From NCBI GenBank assembly GCA_934695325.1, contig CAKUVD010000011.1, positions 43,300 through 107,299 on the forward strand: a stretch of DNA of 64,000 bases. Reading direction: 5' to 3'. How positions within the stretch are numbered: the stretch's first letter is position 1; each line of letters starts with the position of its first letter. Position numbers and translations under genes: made by a program. The notes beneath the pieces were generated by a model that was not told where the DNA came from, ran no database searches, and was given only the letters and a program-made list of their open reading frames with translations. Below, piece after piece: positions 37,737 to 46,585 of this stretch. The DNA is from an uncultured Bacteroidales bacterium. GTDB taxonomy: Bacteria; Bacteroidota; Bacteroidia; Bacteroidales; UBA932.

Positions 37737-40442
37737 CTAAAATCTGAAAGTGTAACTGAACGACGGCAGGAACAGCAGGAATGTCCTCTTGCTCAACGCA
37801 GGTATGAAAGACGATCTCCCCGTGGCAGGATCCTTGACTTCCCTTTCGTCCACCACCACCCAATTAGGATTAAGCGCCCCATAGGCATTGTACAGTCCGA
37901 AGTTCCATATCCTTTCACCGTGTCGCTTCTGCTTATGGACATTGACGCTGAGGTCCAGCCTGTGCGAGCACGGCAGCTTATAGTTGTTCCGGCTCTCTAC
38001 ATAGTCCACTTTAGTGACACTCTTGCCGTCCGGGGCGAGGATGACGGTCGATTTCGTAGGCACTGTCATCCAGTTTCCTGAAGAATATGTCCATACGGCA
38101 CCTAGGTCCACTCTCTTGCCGAGTCTCTGATTCAGGCTCACCGTCAAGTTATGCCTGCGGTCATAGACGAACGGGAACCATTTCCCGTCGTTGATCTCAC
38201 CGTCAGGGAATATCCTCTCAGACTTGGAGAGGGTGTATGAGGCTGTCCCTGTGGTCTTTCCCAGCGTCTTCCGCACATAAAGCTCCATTCCGTACGACCT
38301 GCCTTCCCCCACAGCTACATTCTCTTCCCAGTCTGTCGCCGACGAGAAGGCCATCTTTCCGTCCTTATACTCCAGGACATTGTCCAGACGCCTCCAGTAT
38401 CCCTCAACGGAGAACTCCCATCCTTTCAGGCCGGAAAAATATGTCCCGAGCGAGACAATGTCGGAAGTCACCGGTCTTATATCCTCAGTGATAGGCACCC
38501 ACAGGTCCGTAGGAAGGCTGAGGCTCCCTGAAGTAAGCTGATGCACATACTGCGACATCCTGGAGTAAGCAGCCTTCACCGCCCAGCCCTCGCCGAACGA
38601 CACCTTGGCCGCGGCTCTCGGCTCCGGACAGAAATATGTCTTTCCACTCACAGAGAACAGGCTCAGATGCACACCGGGGTCAAACGAGAAATGCTCACCT
38701 ATGCTCATATCATCTTCAATATACAATGACATTTCATCGCCGGGGATACGGTGTCCCGTTCCGGCTTCAGTCCTGTCGATGTCATTTCCCAGTTCATTCG
38801 ACTGTATTGACCTTTCCATTTCCGGCTTGTATATATGATGTACATATTCACCGCCGAATTTGACAAGATGCGACGGGGCCGGGGTGTAATCGAAATCCAT
38901 ACGCACGCCCAGGTCACGTATTCCGGAGGTATATGAATATCTGGACATCTTGTCATAATTTTCAGTCTCGGACCTCACCAGTTCCCTGACTCTGCTGCTC
39001 AGGTTCATATCATACGAATTGAATGAGGCTGTAGCGTTAGCGAAGAGCTTGCTTCCGAAGATGTGGTTCCATCGGATGGCCGACACGGTGTTTCCCCACC
39101 GCAGATTCAGCCTGTCGTTTTCTTCCGAATACCGTGTATATGGCTCATAATCATCGCCATAATATCTGGAACTATTCTTATCAGAAGTATCGAACCGGAA
39201 ATAATCCCTGCCGTGATAGAGACTGAGGAACACACGGTCAGAGTCACTGAATCGGTGCACTACCTTCGCATTGACGTCATAGAAAGCGTAATTCACCGGA
39301 CTGCCGCACACCTTTATCAGGCGGTCGAACAAGAAGGTATGCATACCTCGCGCACTGACGGTGAATGTGGTGTTAGGACTGACTATAGGCCCCTCAAGAT
39401 GCAGTTTCTCCGTGAGCAGGCCGACACTGACAGTCCCGTGAAACCCATTCGCGTTTCCGTCATTGGTGCGGACATCGACGATGCTGGACACCCTGCCGCC
39501 ATATCTTGCAGGGAACGAGCCCTTATAGAATGTTATTTTCTTGACGGCCTCAGGGGTGAACACAGACAGGAGGCCAAAAAGATGGCTGACATTATACAGC
39601 GGTGTTCCGTCAAGCATCATAAGATTCTCGTCAGCGCCGCCTCCTCGGACATAGAGTCCGGAGAACCCTTCCATTCCGCCCTGGACGCCAGGCATAAGCT
39701 GTATCGTCTTTATGACATCCGGCTCACCAAGCACCACAGGTGTGTTCCTGATCATCTCCTGAGGAATCTCCAGAGCGCCCATATATGTGGAACCTATGCC
39801 GGCGTCCTTACGTGCGACGATGGTCGCCGACTTTAGTGACGATGACGGGACAAGCGTTACATTTATGACAGTATCACACTGCAAGTCAATGCGTTTACAA
39901 ACATCAGCACACCCCACATACGAATATGTCAGTTCGATGTTTCCAGCCGGGACAGTCAAGGTATAATAGCCATAGTCATTAGACACGGCCCCGACCGGAC
40001 GTGATGAAGGAGAGGCCGTAACACCGGCTCCGATAAGCGTCTCTCCACCGATGGATTCACATATATGACCGCTGACAGTGACTTTCCCAGCGTCACCGGA
40101 CGCCATTATGTTCCCCGTCGCTTTGAGCACTGTCTCCCTGCCGTCCGACGTCCACGATATGCCCGCACCGCTGAACGTGCGGCGCAAGGCTTCCTCCAGT
40201 GAGGTTTCGGCATCAGAGAGTGGCTCAACGCTCTTGGAGAGCAACGGCTCCATCCGAGTATCATATATGAAGTCAGCCCCGAATCTCAGGTGTATCTGCT
40301 CCATACGCTCCCTTATCGTGCATTTGCGCACAGGCTCTACCTTCTCATATTCCTTAGACGGCCGTCCTATCGCACCTGCCGGCAGCGCAAGCTCCGCGAG
40401 CAAGGCCAATGCGGCCAGCGTAATATGTGTCTGTATCTTCAT
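37737..40442 (-). CDS. TonB-dependent outer-membrane receptor with STN domain
   Basis: A 901-residue outer-membrane transporter. Order: signal peptide (residues 1-24), STN domain at about 38-110 (RERMEQIHLRFGADFIYDTR), a carboxypeptidase-regulatory-like beta-sandwich at about 122-205 (VTVSGHICESIGGETLIGAG), the plug at about 215-330 (GEPDVIKTIQLMPGVQGGM, GLYVRGGGADENLMMLDG) and a barrel ending in aromatic FSYTFRF. An STN domain normally passes a signal to a FecR-type anti-sigma factor, but none is adjacent. With DUF4249 and a small lipoprotein it forms one operon. The ligand is unknown. A TACTTTTG -7 box is at 40483-40490. Confidence 0.93.
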   Translation of the reverse strand: MKIQTHITLAALALLAELALPAGAIGRPSKEYEKVEPVRKCTIRERMEQIHLRFGADFIYDTRMEPLLSKSVEPLSDAETSLEEALRRTFSGAGISWTSDGRETVLKATGNIMASGDAGKVTVSGHICESIGGETLIGAGVTASPSSRPVGAVSNDYGYYTLTVPAGNIELTYSYVGCADVCKRIDLQCDTVINVTLVPSSSLKSATIVARKDAGIGSTYMGALEIPQEMIRNTPVVLGEPDVIKTIQLMPGVQGGMEGFSGLYVRGGGADENLMMLDGTPLYNVSHLFGLLSVFTPEAVKKITFYKGSFPARYGGRVSSIVDVRTNDGNANGFHGTVSVGLLTEKLHLEGPIVSPNTTFTVSARGMHTFLFDRLIKVCGSPVNYAFYDVNAKVVHRFSDSDRVFLSLYHGRDYFRFDTSDKNSSRYYGDDYEPYTRYSEENDRLNLRWGNTVSAIRWNHIFGSKLFANATASFNSYDMNLSSRVRELVRSETENYDKMSRYSYTSGIRDLGVRMDFDYTPAPSHLVKFGGEYVHHIYKPEMERSIQSNELGNDIDRTEAGTGHRIPGDEMSLYIEDDMSIGEHFSFDPGVHLSLFSVSGKTYFCPEPRAAAKVSFGEGWAVKAAYSRMSQYVHQLTSGSLSLPTDLWVPITEDIRPVTSDIVSLGTYFSGLKGWEFSVEGYWRRLDNVLEYKDGKMAFSSATDWEENVAVGEGRSYGMELYVRKTLGKTTGTASYTLSKSERIFPDGEINDGKWFPFVYDRRHNLTVSLNQRLGKRVDLGAVWTYSSGNWMTVPTKSTVILAPDGKSVTKVDYVESRNNYKLPCSHRLDLSVNVHKQKRHGERIWNFGLYNAYGALNPNWVVVDEREVKDPATGRSSFIPALSKRTFLLFLPSFSYTFRF

Positions 40443-40482
40443 CTTAAGAACTTCTTACAACACTACTACGCCGGCCTGCATC

Positions 40483-40490
40483 AAAAGTAC
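40483..40490 (-). promoter_or_regulatory. -7 element of the TonB receptor operon
   Basis: Minus-strand TACTTTTG fits TAnnTTTG, 40 bases before the ATG at 40442 and 28 bases after the stop of the FAD oxidoreductase, so the receptor operon has its own promoter. Confidence 0.6.
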
Positions 40491-40517
40491 TATCAGAATT
40501 TACCGAAAATCCGTGAA

Positions 40518-42347
40518 TCAGTCACCAGCCGCCACTACTTTGCCTTGCAAGTCTATAGTGAATGATTCGAATGGGTGGAGCGTCCTGTCCAGAAGGACGG
40601 CGAATTCTTCACGAGTCATCTTCGATGCCGCCTCCTTGTCCGGGAGTCCTAAATCCTCCCAAGTCTTTCCCGGATAATAGTCTTCAAGGTACACTTCATC
40701 AGGATCAAGCGGTTCATCGGCGCGGAACAATGTCCTGTTCGTCCAGCCAACGCACTCCCCCTTGCCTCGCATTATGCCAGTAGCGCCTATGCGCTGCAGA
40801 GCCTTGAAATCAGGAGCGTCTTTAGGCAGGTCTATATAAGGCATTATGTACCCGCCCGCATCGAGCATCCTGGCCTGCAATTCGCGAACTCCGACGGCAC
40901 GAACGTCTCCGTCATGAAGGCGCAGGGCCAATGACGCCAGGGCTCCGGCAGCCTGTCCGATCTGCACAGTGACAGGCTGAAGTCTGGTGGTGCCGTTTAT
41001 GACGCTGGTGACGGATATAGATTTCTCTGCGACAATGATATCGTCCACGTCTTTCGGTATCATTACTCCCGCCGGAAGGCTGTAGGAAGGGATAGGATAG
41101 AACCACAGGTCATTGGTAGTGTTCCATTCGGGATCCCTGTAATGATGGTGATCCACCGGATAGTTCCCCACGGCGATCCCTGTCCTGTAAATGTCAGAGG
41201 AATACGGGTCGGCCGCATTGTCCATCGTAAAACGAACCTCCCCTATAATACGCCTGGACTCTCTGTAATACGGATAGAACGGCAGTCTGTCCTCTGTCGG
41301 ATATTCATCTTCGGCAATGCCGATATTCTTCATCCCGAGACGTGTCTGCATATAATATAGGTAGCCGAGGGACACACGCTTGGCACTGTCCAGGACAGCG
41401 GCTCTGGCCGCATCATCCATCTCCACGACATTGGCATAAAAGTCATTGCCGTTGATAGGCCAGTTCAGCATATATTCAGAGCCGCCCTCACCCGGAAGCA
41501 CCGGCAGGCGTCCGTAGTCCAACATACGTTCCGGACTCCACATCATCTGCCCGGTGGTCTTGTCGCGGAAGAAACCGTCAGGTCCTTTTTCCACATTCAC
41601 ATTGTCCGGATTCTCACAGCAGTTAAGATAAAGTTCCGGGCGATAGCCCTCCGGCTGTTCTATAGTCTTGTCCGCACCAGGTCCATAGTCCTTTACAATA
41701 AGTACATAAGTAAGGTCCTGGACGACATCGGAGGCTTTCTTCGGCGCATTCTTCTCACCGGTCTCGGAACGAGAATCCATACCGAGGCTATACGGGACTC
41801 CGCACATAGCCGCGACGTCTCCGAGTTCAGTACCGTCTATGAGAATCCTGCAGTTTATCTTTCTGCTCTTGCCGTCACCGTCATCCACAGTCACCTGCCA
41901 TCCTTCAGCAGTCTTCTTGACCTTCCTGCACACAGTGTTGTATCTTACCGAAACTGAAGGCAATGAGGCTATCATCTTCTTGAATATGCCGTCTCCCACA
42001 CGCGGCTGGAACAGAATGCGGCTCACCCATCCGGTATTGAGGCTGTCATAGCCGCCATAATATGCGGCGAGGGAGTCCGTGAATTCACCGAACAGTCCAG
42101 AACGCATATCGAAATTCCCGTCCGTGGCGCTCACGCCGGCGGATGTCAGCATTCCGCCAAGCCACGGCGTCTCTTCGACGACCATTGTCTTCACGCCGTC
42201 CCGTCCGGCCTGCACCGCCGCCGACACGCCAGAGGCGCCGCCGCCGACTATAAGCAGATCCGTGTTCAGTTCAGGTGTGCAGGCGACAAAGGTCATCGCC
42301 GCGGCTGCGGCGATGACCTTGATATAGTCAGATTTTTTTCTCATCAC
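40518..42347 (-). CDS. FAD-dependent oxidoreductase, exported lipoprotein
   Basis: A 609-residue flavoprotein of the FAD_oxidored family. A signal peptide ends in lipobox FVAC (Cys22), after which comes the dinucleotide-binding motif LLIVGGGASGVSAAVQAGRDG and the family segment ETPWLGGMLTSAGVSATDG. Further motifs are CRILIDGTELGDVAAMCGVP and a C-terminal EEFAVLLDRTLHPF. These enzymes often stand in glycan or polyol catabolic loci, where they may oxidise sugars in the periplasm, but the substrate is unknown. Its start overlaps the AGE epimerase gene by 4 bases (ATGA), so the two form one transcript. Confidence 0.87.
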   Translation of the reverse strand: MMRKKSDYIKVIAAAAAMTFVACTPELNTDLLIVGGGASGVSAAVQAGRDGVKTMVVEETPWLGGMLTSAGVSATDGNFDMRSGLFGEFTDSLAAYYGGYDSLNTGWVSRILFQPRVGDGIFKKMIASLPSVSVRYNTVCRKVKKTAEGWQVTVDDGDGKSRKINCRILIDGTELGDVAAMCGVPYSLGMDSRSETGEKNAPKKASDVVQDLTYVLIVKDYGPGADKTIEQPEGYRPELYLNCCENPDNVNVEKGPDGFFRDKTTGQMMWSPERMLDYGRLPVLPGEGGSEYMLNWPINGNDFYANVVEMDDAARAAVLDSAKRVSLGYLYYMQTRLGMKNIGIAEDEYPTEDRLPFYPYYRESRRIIGEVRFTMDNAADPYSSDIYRTGIAVGNYPVDHHHYRDPEWNTTNDLWFYPIPSYSLPAGVMIPKDVDDIIVAEKSISVTSVINGTTRLQPVTVQIGQAAGALASLALRLHDGDVRAVGVRELQARMLDAGGYIMPYIDLPKDAPDFKALQRIGATGIMRGKGECVGWTNRTLFRADEPLDPDEVYLEDYYPGKTWEDLGLPDKEAASKMTREEFAVLLDRTLHPFESFTIDLQGKVVAAGD

Positions 42348-43540
42348 TTCTTATCCTGTTCAGCAGCGATTTCACCAAGCATCGTTCCTATCTGGTAAAG
42401 TCCTCTCGGAACGTGGAAACATCCTTTCCATTTTCCGCCCTTGAGCGGCAGGAGGACTTCTCCGCGACGGTTCAGATATCCGAACCACTCAGGATACTCG
42501 GTATCCTTGAAGTGTGTCCACATATACTCGTCCAGTTTCTTGAACCACTCCAGGCATCTCTCGTTGCCGGTCAGCTGGTAGCCCTTGAGCATTGCGATGG
42601 CGGCCTCGATATGTACCCACCAGAGTTTCTGGTCCCACTCAAGCTGCTGCTGAGGATAGCCTTTCCTGTCCATAAAGTAGAAGATTCCGCCGTACTGCTT
42701 GTCCCAGCCATACTCAATCACGCGCAGCGAGATGTCCACGCATTTCTGTATGAGTTCCTTGTCACCGAGCCTGAGTCCGAGGTTCTCCATAAACCACAGA
42801 GATTCCAAGTCGTGTCCAGGGTTCACCGTACGTCCCTCGAAGCAGTCCACGAGGCTGTTGTCCACAGAAGATACGTTTTCCACCATCACGCCCAGGTCAG
42901 GCTGATAGAACACGTCCATAACCTCGTGCTTGCAATGTTCTATGGTCTTGTCCAGAAGAGCCTTGTCATCAAGGATCTTCTCCACCTCAAGCGCCATATT
43001 GCATATTATCATAGGAAGGGCGAAGTCTTTCATCGGTCTCGTACCTGGATACGCCTTGTTCCACGGTCCCTTAGGATTGGACTGACGCTCGAGTATGCGC
43101 TTGAATATCCTCTTTGCAAGGACAGCGTATTCCTCGCTTCCGGTAGCCTCGGCAAGCTGCGCGAAAGCCATACAGGCGAAAGTATTGGAGAAGATGTTGT
43201 ACGGCTGGATTATAGGCTTGCCTTCACGTGTAAGAGAGAAATAGAAGTCCAAGTTCTCGTCGCATCCGTACTTCTTCAGGAACTCACCGCCCTGCTTGGC
43301 GCAGGCCAGCCACTCATCATTCTTCTTGAGCTTGTTATAAAGCATCGAGAACATCCATATTTCCCTTCCCTGGAGCCAGACGAACTTGTCCTTGTCATAG
43401 ACACTTCCGTCCCTGTTCAGACAGGAGTAATATCCACCGAATTTGGGATCCTGAGATTTGTCGAGCCAGAAAGGAAGCACGCTATACAGCAGCTCATCCA
43501 TATAGCGCTTTGACATCTGAGAAAAATCCAATCCGTTCAT
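42344..43540 (-). CDS. AGE family epimerase/isomerase (N-acylglucosamine 2-epimerase-like)
   Basis: A 398-residue (alpha/alpha)6-barrel enzyme of the N-acylglucosamine 2-epimerase / cellobiose 2-epimerase superfamily. Conserved active-site stretches include VWLQGREIWMFSMLYN, NPGHDLESLWFMENLG, WDQKLWWVHIEAAIAML and GCFHVPRGLYQ, each with the expected His, Arg or Trp. Length is that of the renin-binding-protein type. It lacks a signal sequence and acts in the cytoplasm. Together with the FAD oxidoreductase, DUF4434 protein and sugar porter it suggests a route for an N-acyl hexosamine or a related sugar; the precise sugar is not readable. Confidence 0.9.
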   Translation of the reverse strand: MNGLDFSQMSKRYMDELLYSVLPFWLDKSQDPKFGGYYSCLNRDGSVYDKDKFVWLQGREIWMFSMLYNKLKKNDEWLACAKQGGEFLKKYGCDENLDFYFSLTREGKPIIQPYNIFSNTFACMAFAQLAEATGSEEYAVLAKRIFKRILERQSNPKGPWNKAYPGTRPMKDFALPMIICNMALEVEKILDDKALLDKTIEHCKHEVMDVFYQPDLGVMVENVSSVDNSLVDCFEGRTVNPGHDLESLWFMENLGLRLGDKELIQKCVDISLRVIEYGWDKQYGGIFYFMDRKGYPQQQLEWDQKLWWVHIEAAIAMLKGYQLTGNERCLEWFKKLDEYMWTHFKDTEYPEWFGYLNRRGEVLLPLKGGKWKGCFHVPRGLYQIGTMLGEIAAEQDKK

Positions 43541-43666
43541 AAAATATCTGATTTTACGTTTAATTTGCGTTTTCAGGAAGCGGCCGAAAGTCCAGGCACA
43601 TTTCCGAATGCAATATTAATAATTATTTTTATTTATACAAAGGAATAAAATTAAAAAATTTAATAT

Positions 43667-43674
43667 TATATTTG
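43667..43674 (+). promoter_or_regulatory. -7 element of the DUF4434-sugar porter operon
   Basis: TATATTTG fits TAnnTTTG exactly. It would start a leader of about 100 bases before the ATG at 43779. Confidence 0.6.
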
Positions 43675-43691
43675 TGGATATTAAGAAGACG

Positions 43692-43716
43692 TTTGGAATT
43701 CAGGCACGAATTCAAA
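43692..43716. promoter_or_regulatory. Inverted repeat in the leader of the sugar locus
   Basis: TTTGGAATTC (43692-43701) and GAATTCAAA (43708-43716) are reverse complements apart from one extra G, separated by 6 bases. It lies 18 bases after the -7 box, so it could be an operator for a regulator or an mRNA hairpin. No regulator gene is adjacent. Confidence 0.45.
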
Positions 43717-43778
43717 CAGATTCCAAGAAACGACTCAGACTTCCGGGAAGTCAACAAAAGAAAAACATAATTATAACA

Positions 43779-44870
43779 ATGTCAGACAGAAGAAAATTTT
43801 TGAAAGACGCAGCAGTGGCGGCAGCCGCTCTCGTCACGGCACCGACTATCATTTCAGCGGGTGACAAATCAAGAAAGGGAGGCATTGACCTCGCCGGCAC
43901 GGGTGAAGAGTCCAGGCTCATCGTTCCGAAAGGAAATGCTCTTAAAATCACCGGGACATTCCTTGATGAGATTTCACACGACATACCACACCAGAACTGG
44001 GGTGAGAAAGAGTGGGATCAGGATTTCAAGAATATGAAGGCCATCGGCATCGACACTGTCATCGACATCAGGTGCGGATACCGCAAATTCATCACATATC
44101 CTTCTCCTTATCTTCTGAAAAAAGGCTGCTATATGCCTTCAGTGGACCTGATCGATATGTTCTGCCGTCTGGCGCAGAAATATGGTATGACTTTCTACCT
44201 CGGACTCTATGACTCCGGAAAATACTGGGATACAGGAGATATGTCCTACGAGGTCGAGGCGAACAGGTTCGTCATAGACGAGGTCTGGGAAAGATACGGA
44301 AGCAAATACAAGAGTTTCGGCGGGTGGTACATAAGCGGCGAGATCAGCCGAAAGACGAAAGGCGCCATAGAGTCCTTCCGCACGCTCGGAAAACAGTGCA
44401 AGGAAATATCTGGAGGACTCCCTACTTTCATCTCGCCGTGGATTGACGGTAAGAAGGCCGTTATGGGAACGGGCAATATGACCAACGAGCAGGCTGTCTC
44501 AGTAGCAGAGCACGAGCGCGAATGGAATGAAATCTTCGACGGGATACACGAATACGTGGACGCCTGCGCATTCCAGGACGGACATATCGACTACGACGAA
44601 CTGGACGCTTTCTTCAGCGTGAACAAGAAACTCGCGGACCGCTATGGTATGAAATGCTGGACCAATGCTGAGACTTTCGACAGGGATATGCCTATCCGTT
44701 TCCTCCCTATCAAGTTCGACAAGCTGAGAATGAAACTCGAGGCCGCAAAGCGTTGCGGATATGACAAGGCCATCACATTCGAGTTCTCTCATTTTATGAG
44801 CCCGCAGTCAGCATACGCCCAGGCCGGCCATCTCTATGACAGATATAAGGAGTACTTCAACATCAAATAA
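43779..44870 (+). CDS. DUF4434 domain-containing protein, Tat-type export signal
   Basis: A 363-residue protein with a twin-arginine signal (SDRRKFLKDAAVAAAALV), so it is exported folded. The body, about residues 45-363, is a TIM-barrel-like DUF4434 domain related to glycoside hydrolases, with the segments TFLDEISHDIPHQNWGEKEW, MTFYLGLYDSG, GGWYISGEISR (a Glu at a strand end) and ITFEFSHFMSPQ. Acidic residues at barrel ends suggest a glycosidase-like activity, but none has been proved for the family to my knowledge. Start 43779 gives the Tat motif; the longer frame has no start of equal quality. It lies 5 bases before the sugar porter gene. Confidence 0.83.
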   Translation: MSDRRKFLKDAAVAAAALVTAPTIISAGDKSRKGGIDLAGTGEESRLIVPKGNALKITGTFLDEISHDIPHQNWGEKEWDQDFKNMKAIGIDTVIDIRCGYRKFITYPSPYLLKKGCYMPSVDLIDMFCRLAQKYGMTFYLGLYDSGKYWDTGDMSYEVEANRFVIDEVWERYGSKYKSFGGWYISGEISRKTKGAIESFRTLGKQCKEISGGLPTFISPWIDGKKAVMGTGNMTNEQAVSVAEHEREWNEIFDGIHEYVDACAFQDGHIDYDELDAFFSVNKKLADRYGMKCWTNAETFDRDMPIRFLPIKFDKLRMKLEAAKRCGYDKAITFEFSHFMSPQSAYAQAGHLYDRYKEYFNIK

Positions 44871-44875
44871 CAATT

Positions 44876-46306
44876 ATGCCATCATCTTCAAAGGCCAATA
44901 TGGGCTATATCCTGTTCCTCTCGGCGGTCGCGGCCATCGGAGGGATATTGTTCGGATATGACACTGCCGTGATTTCCGGAACCACAGGCATTGTCTCAGA
45001 GCAGTTCGGTCTGAACACTATGCAGCAAGGCTGGTTCGTGGGATGCGCACTGATAGGCTCCATCGCCGGCGTATTATGCGCAGGAATGATGAGCGACAAG
45101 TTCGGCCGTAAGCTGACGATGATCATCTCGGCCATCCTATTCAGCATCTCAGCGGCAGGATGCGCCGTCAGCGCAGACTTCACGCAACTCGTGATATACA
45201 GAATCATAGGAGGAATCGGCATCGGCATCGTGTCCATAGTGTCCCCTATATATATATCAGAGGTGGCGCCAGCCGAGAAGCGAGGCTCGCTCGTGTCAAT
45301 GTACCAGCTGGCCATAACCATCGGATTTCTCGCCGCATACCTGATCAACTTCATCATTCTTGGCTATGCGCTGGACGCATCCTCCGTCCACGAAGGAACC
45401 GTATGGAAATACTTCGGCTCGGAATACTGGAGAGGGATGCTCGGCTGCGAACTGATTCCGGACGCTCTGTTCCTGTTCGTCATCCTGCTCGTGCCTGAAA
45501 GCCCGAGATGGCTCATCGTCAACGGGAAGAGAGATCGCGCCGCCGCCATCCTGATGAAGATATACAAGGACAATGCAGACGCTGAAAAGCAGATATCAGA
45601 CACTGAGGCCGGGATGAAGGCTGAAAAAGCCGCTGAAGGTGACAAGCAGTCAGAATGGAAGGCCCTTATGGAGCCTGGCATTCTCGCGGCTGTGATAATA
45701 GGTTCAGCCATCGCCATCCTCGGACAGTTTATGGGAGTCAATGCAGTCCTTTACTATGGGCCAGAGATTTTCGCGGACGCAGGCCTGTCCAGTGGAGACT
45801 CTCTGCTTTCACAGGTCCTGGTAGGAGTCGTGAATATGGTCACCACGGTGATCGCGCTGTTCATAATAGACAAGGTCGGAAGAAAGAAACTGGTCTACTG
45901 GGGAGTTTCCGGAATGATCATCTGCCTCCTTATGATAGCATTGTTCTTCTTCGCCGGCTCCTCGCTCGGGTTGGGGAACGGATTCCTTCTCACCTTCTTC
46001 CTCCTGTACGTGTTCTGCACAGCCATTTCCATCAGCGCCGTAGTGTTCGTGCTGCTGTCGGAGATGTATCCGAACAATGTAAGGGGGCTGGCAATGAGCA
46101 TCGCCGGTCTGGCCCTATGGGTAGGCACATACCTCGTGGGCCAGCTTACACCTTGGCTGCTTGAGAATCTCACCCCGGCCGGGACATTCCTTCTGTTCGC
46201 ATTTATGTGCGTACCGTATATGCTCATAATGTGGAAGCTGGTTCCGGAGACCACAGGAAAGACGCTTGAGGAGATAGAGGCCTGGTGGAGAAAAGGAAGG
46301 GCGTGA
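44876..46306 (+). CDS. Sugar porter family MFS transporter
   Basis: A 476-residue twelve-helix proton-coupled sugar transporter of the major facilitator superfamily, similar to XylE/GLUT types. Hallmarks: GGILFGYDTAVISGT in helix 1, DKFGRKLTM in loop 2-3, PESPRWLIVNGKRDRA after helix 6, GQFMGVNAVLYYGPEIF in helix 7, DKVGRKKLV in loop 8-9, and PETTGKTLEEIEAWW at the end. It is the second gene of the DUF4434 operon and likely imports the sugar processed by the divergent epimerase gene. Two hairpins follow, a GGCAGCC/GGTTGCC stem at 46338-46354 and a strong terminator at 46386. Confidence 0.95.
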   Translation: MPSSSKANMGYILFLSAVAAIGGILFGYDTAVISGTTGIVSEQFGLNTMQQGWFVGCALIGSIAGVLCAGMMSDKFGRKLTMIISAILFSISAAGCAVSADFTQLVIYRIIGGIGIGIVSIVSPIYISEVAPAEKRGSLVSMYQLAITIGFLAAYLINFIILGYALDASSVHEGTVWKYFGSEYWRGMLGCELIPDALFLFVILLVPESPRWLIVNGKRDRAAAILMKIYKDNADAEKQISDTEAGMKAEKAAEGDKQSEWKALMEPGILAAVIIGSAIAILGQFMGVNAVLYYGPEIFADAGLSSGDSLLSQVLVGVVNMVTTVIALFIIDKVGRKKLVYWGVSGMIICLLMIALFFFAGSSLGLGNGFLLTFFLLYVFCTAISISAVVFVLLSEMYPNNVRGLAMSIAGLALWVGTYLVGQLTPWLLENLTPAGTFLLFAFMCVPYMLIMWKLVPETTGKTLEEIEAWWRKGRA

Positions 46307-46385
46307 CACTACATTGAGACACACAACTATATACTAAGGCAGCCGATGGTTGCCGACATACTAAATAACAGAAAAACCATTATGT

Positions 46386-46425
46386 AAGGGGCGCGACTGA
46401 TACTTTTTAGTCGCGCCCCTTTTTC
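46386..46425 (+). terminator. Terminator of the DUF4434-sugar porter operon
   Basis: AAGGGGCGCGACT (46386-46398) pairs with AGTCGCGCCCCTT (46409-46421) over 13 bp, followed by TTTTT. Confidence 0.93.
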
Positions 46426-46541
46426 CTGCTTTTCGGTAATGGAAAATAGTTTCCAGACAGCAAACCCGGAGAAAAATTCTTGTCACCGCTTTCATTATAA
46501 ATGATATCTGGCCAACAATCATTCGCCTGCCTGGCCTCCCC

Positions 46542-46585
46542 AAAAAACGGCCCTCAAAGCCGATTGACTTTGAGGGCCGTTTTTT
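46542..46585. terminator. Bidirectional terminator after glnS
   Basis: AAAAAACGGCCCTCAAAG (46542-46559) and CTTTGAGGGCCGTTTTTT (46568-46585) form an 18-bp perfect stem with an 8-base loop. It overlaps the stop codon of glnS and can stop transcription from both sides. Confidence 0.93.

Noticed and set aside
42413..43513. Very long open frame (366 codons) antisense to the AGE epimerase
   Set aside because: The epimerase on the other strand has clear family motifs; the antisense frame reads as low-similarity sequence with no start context.
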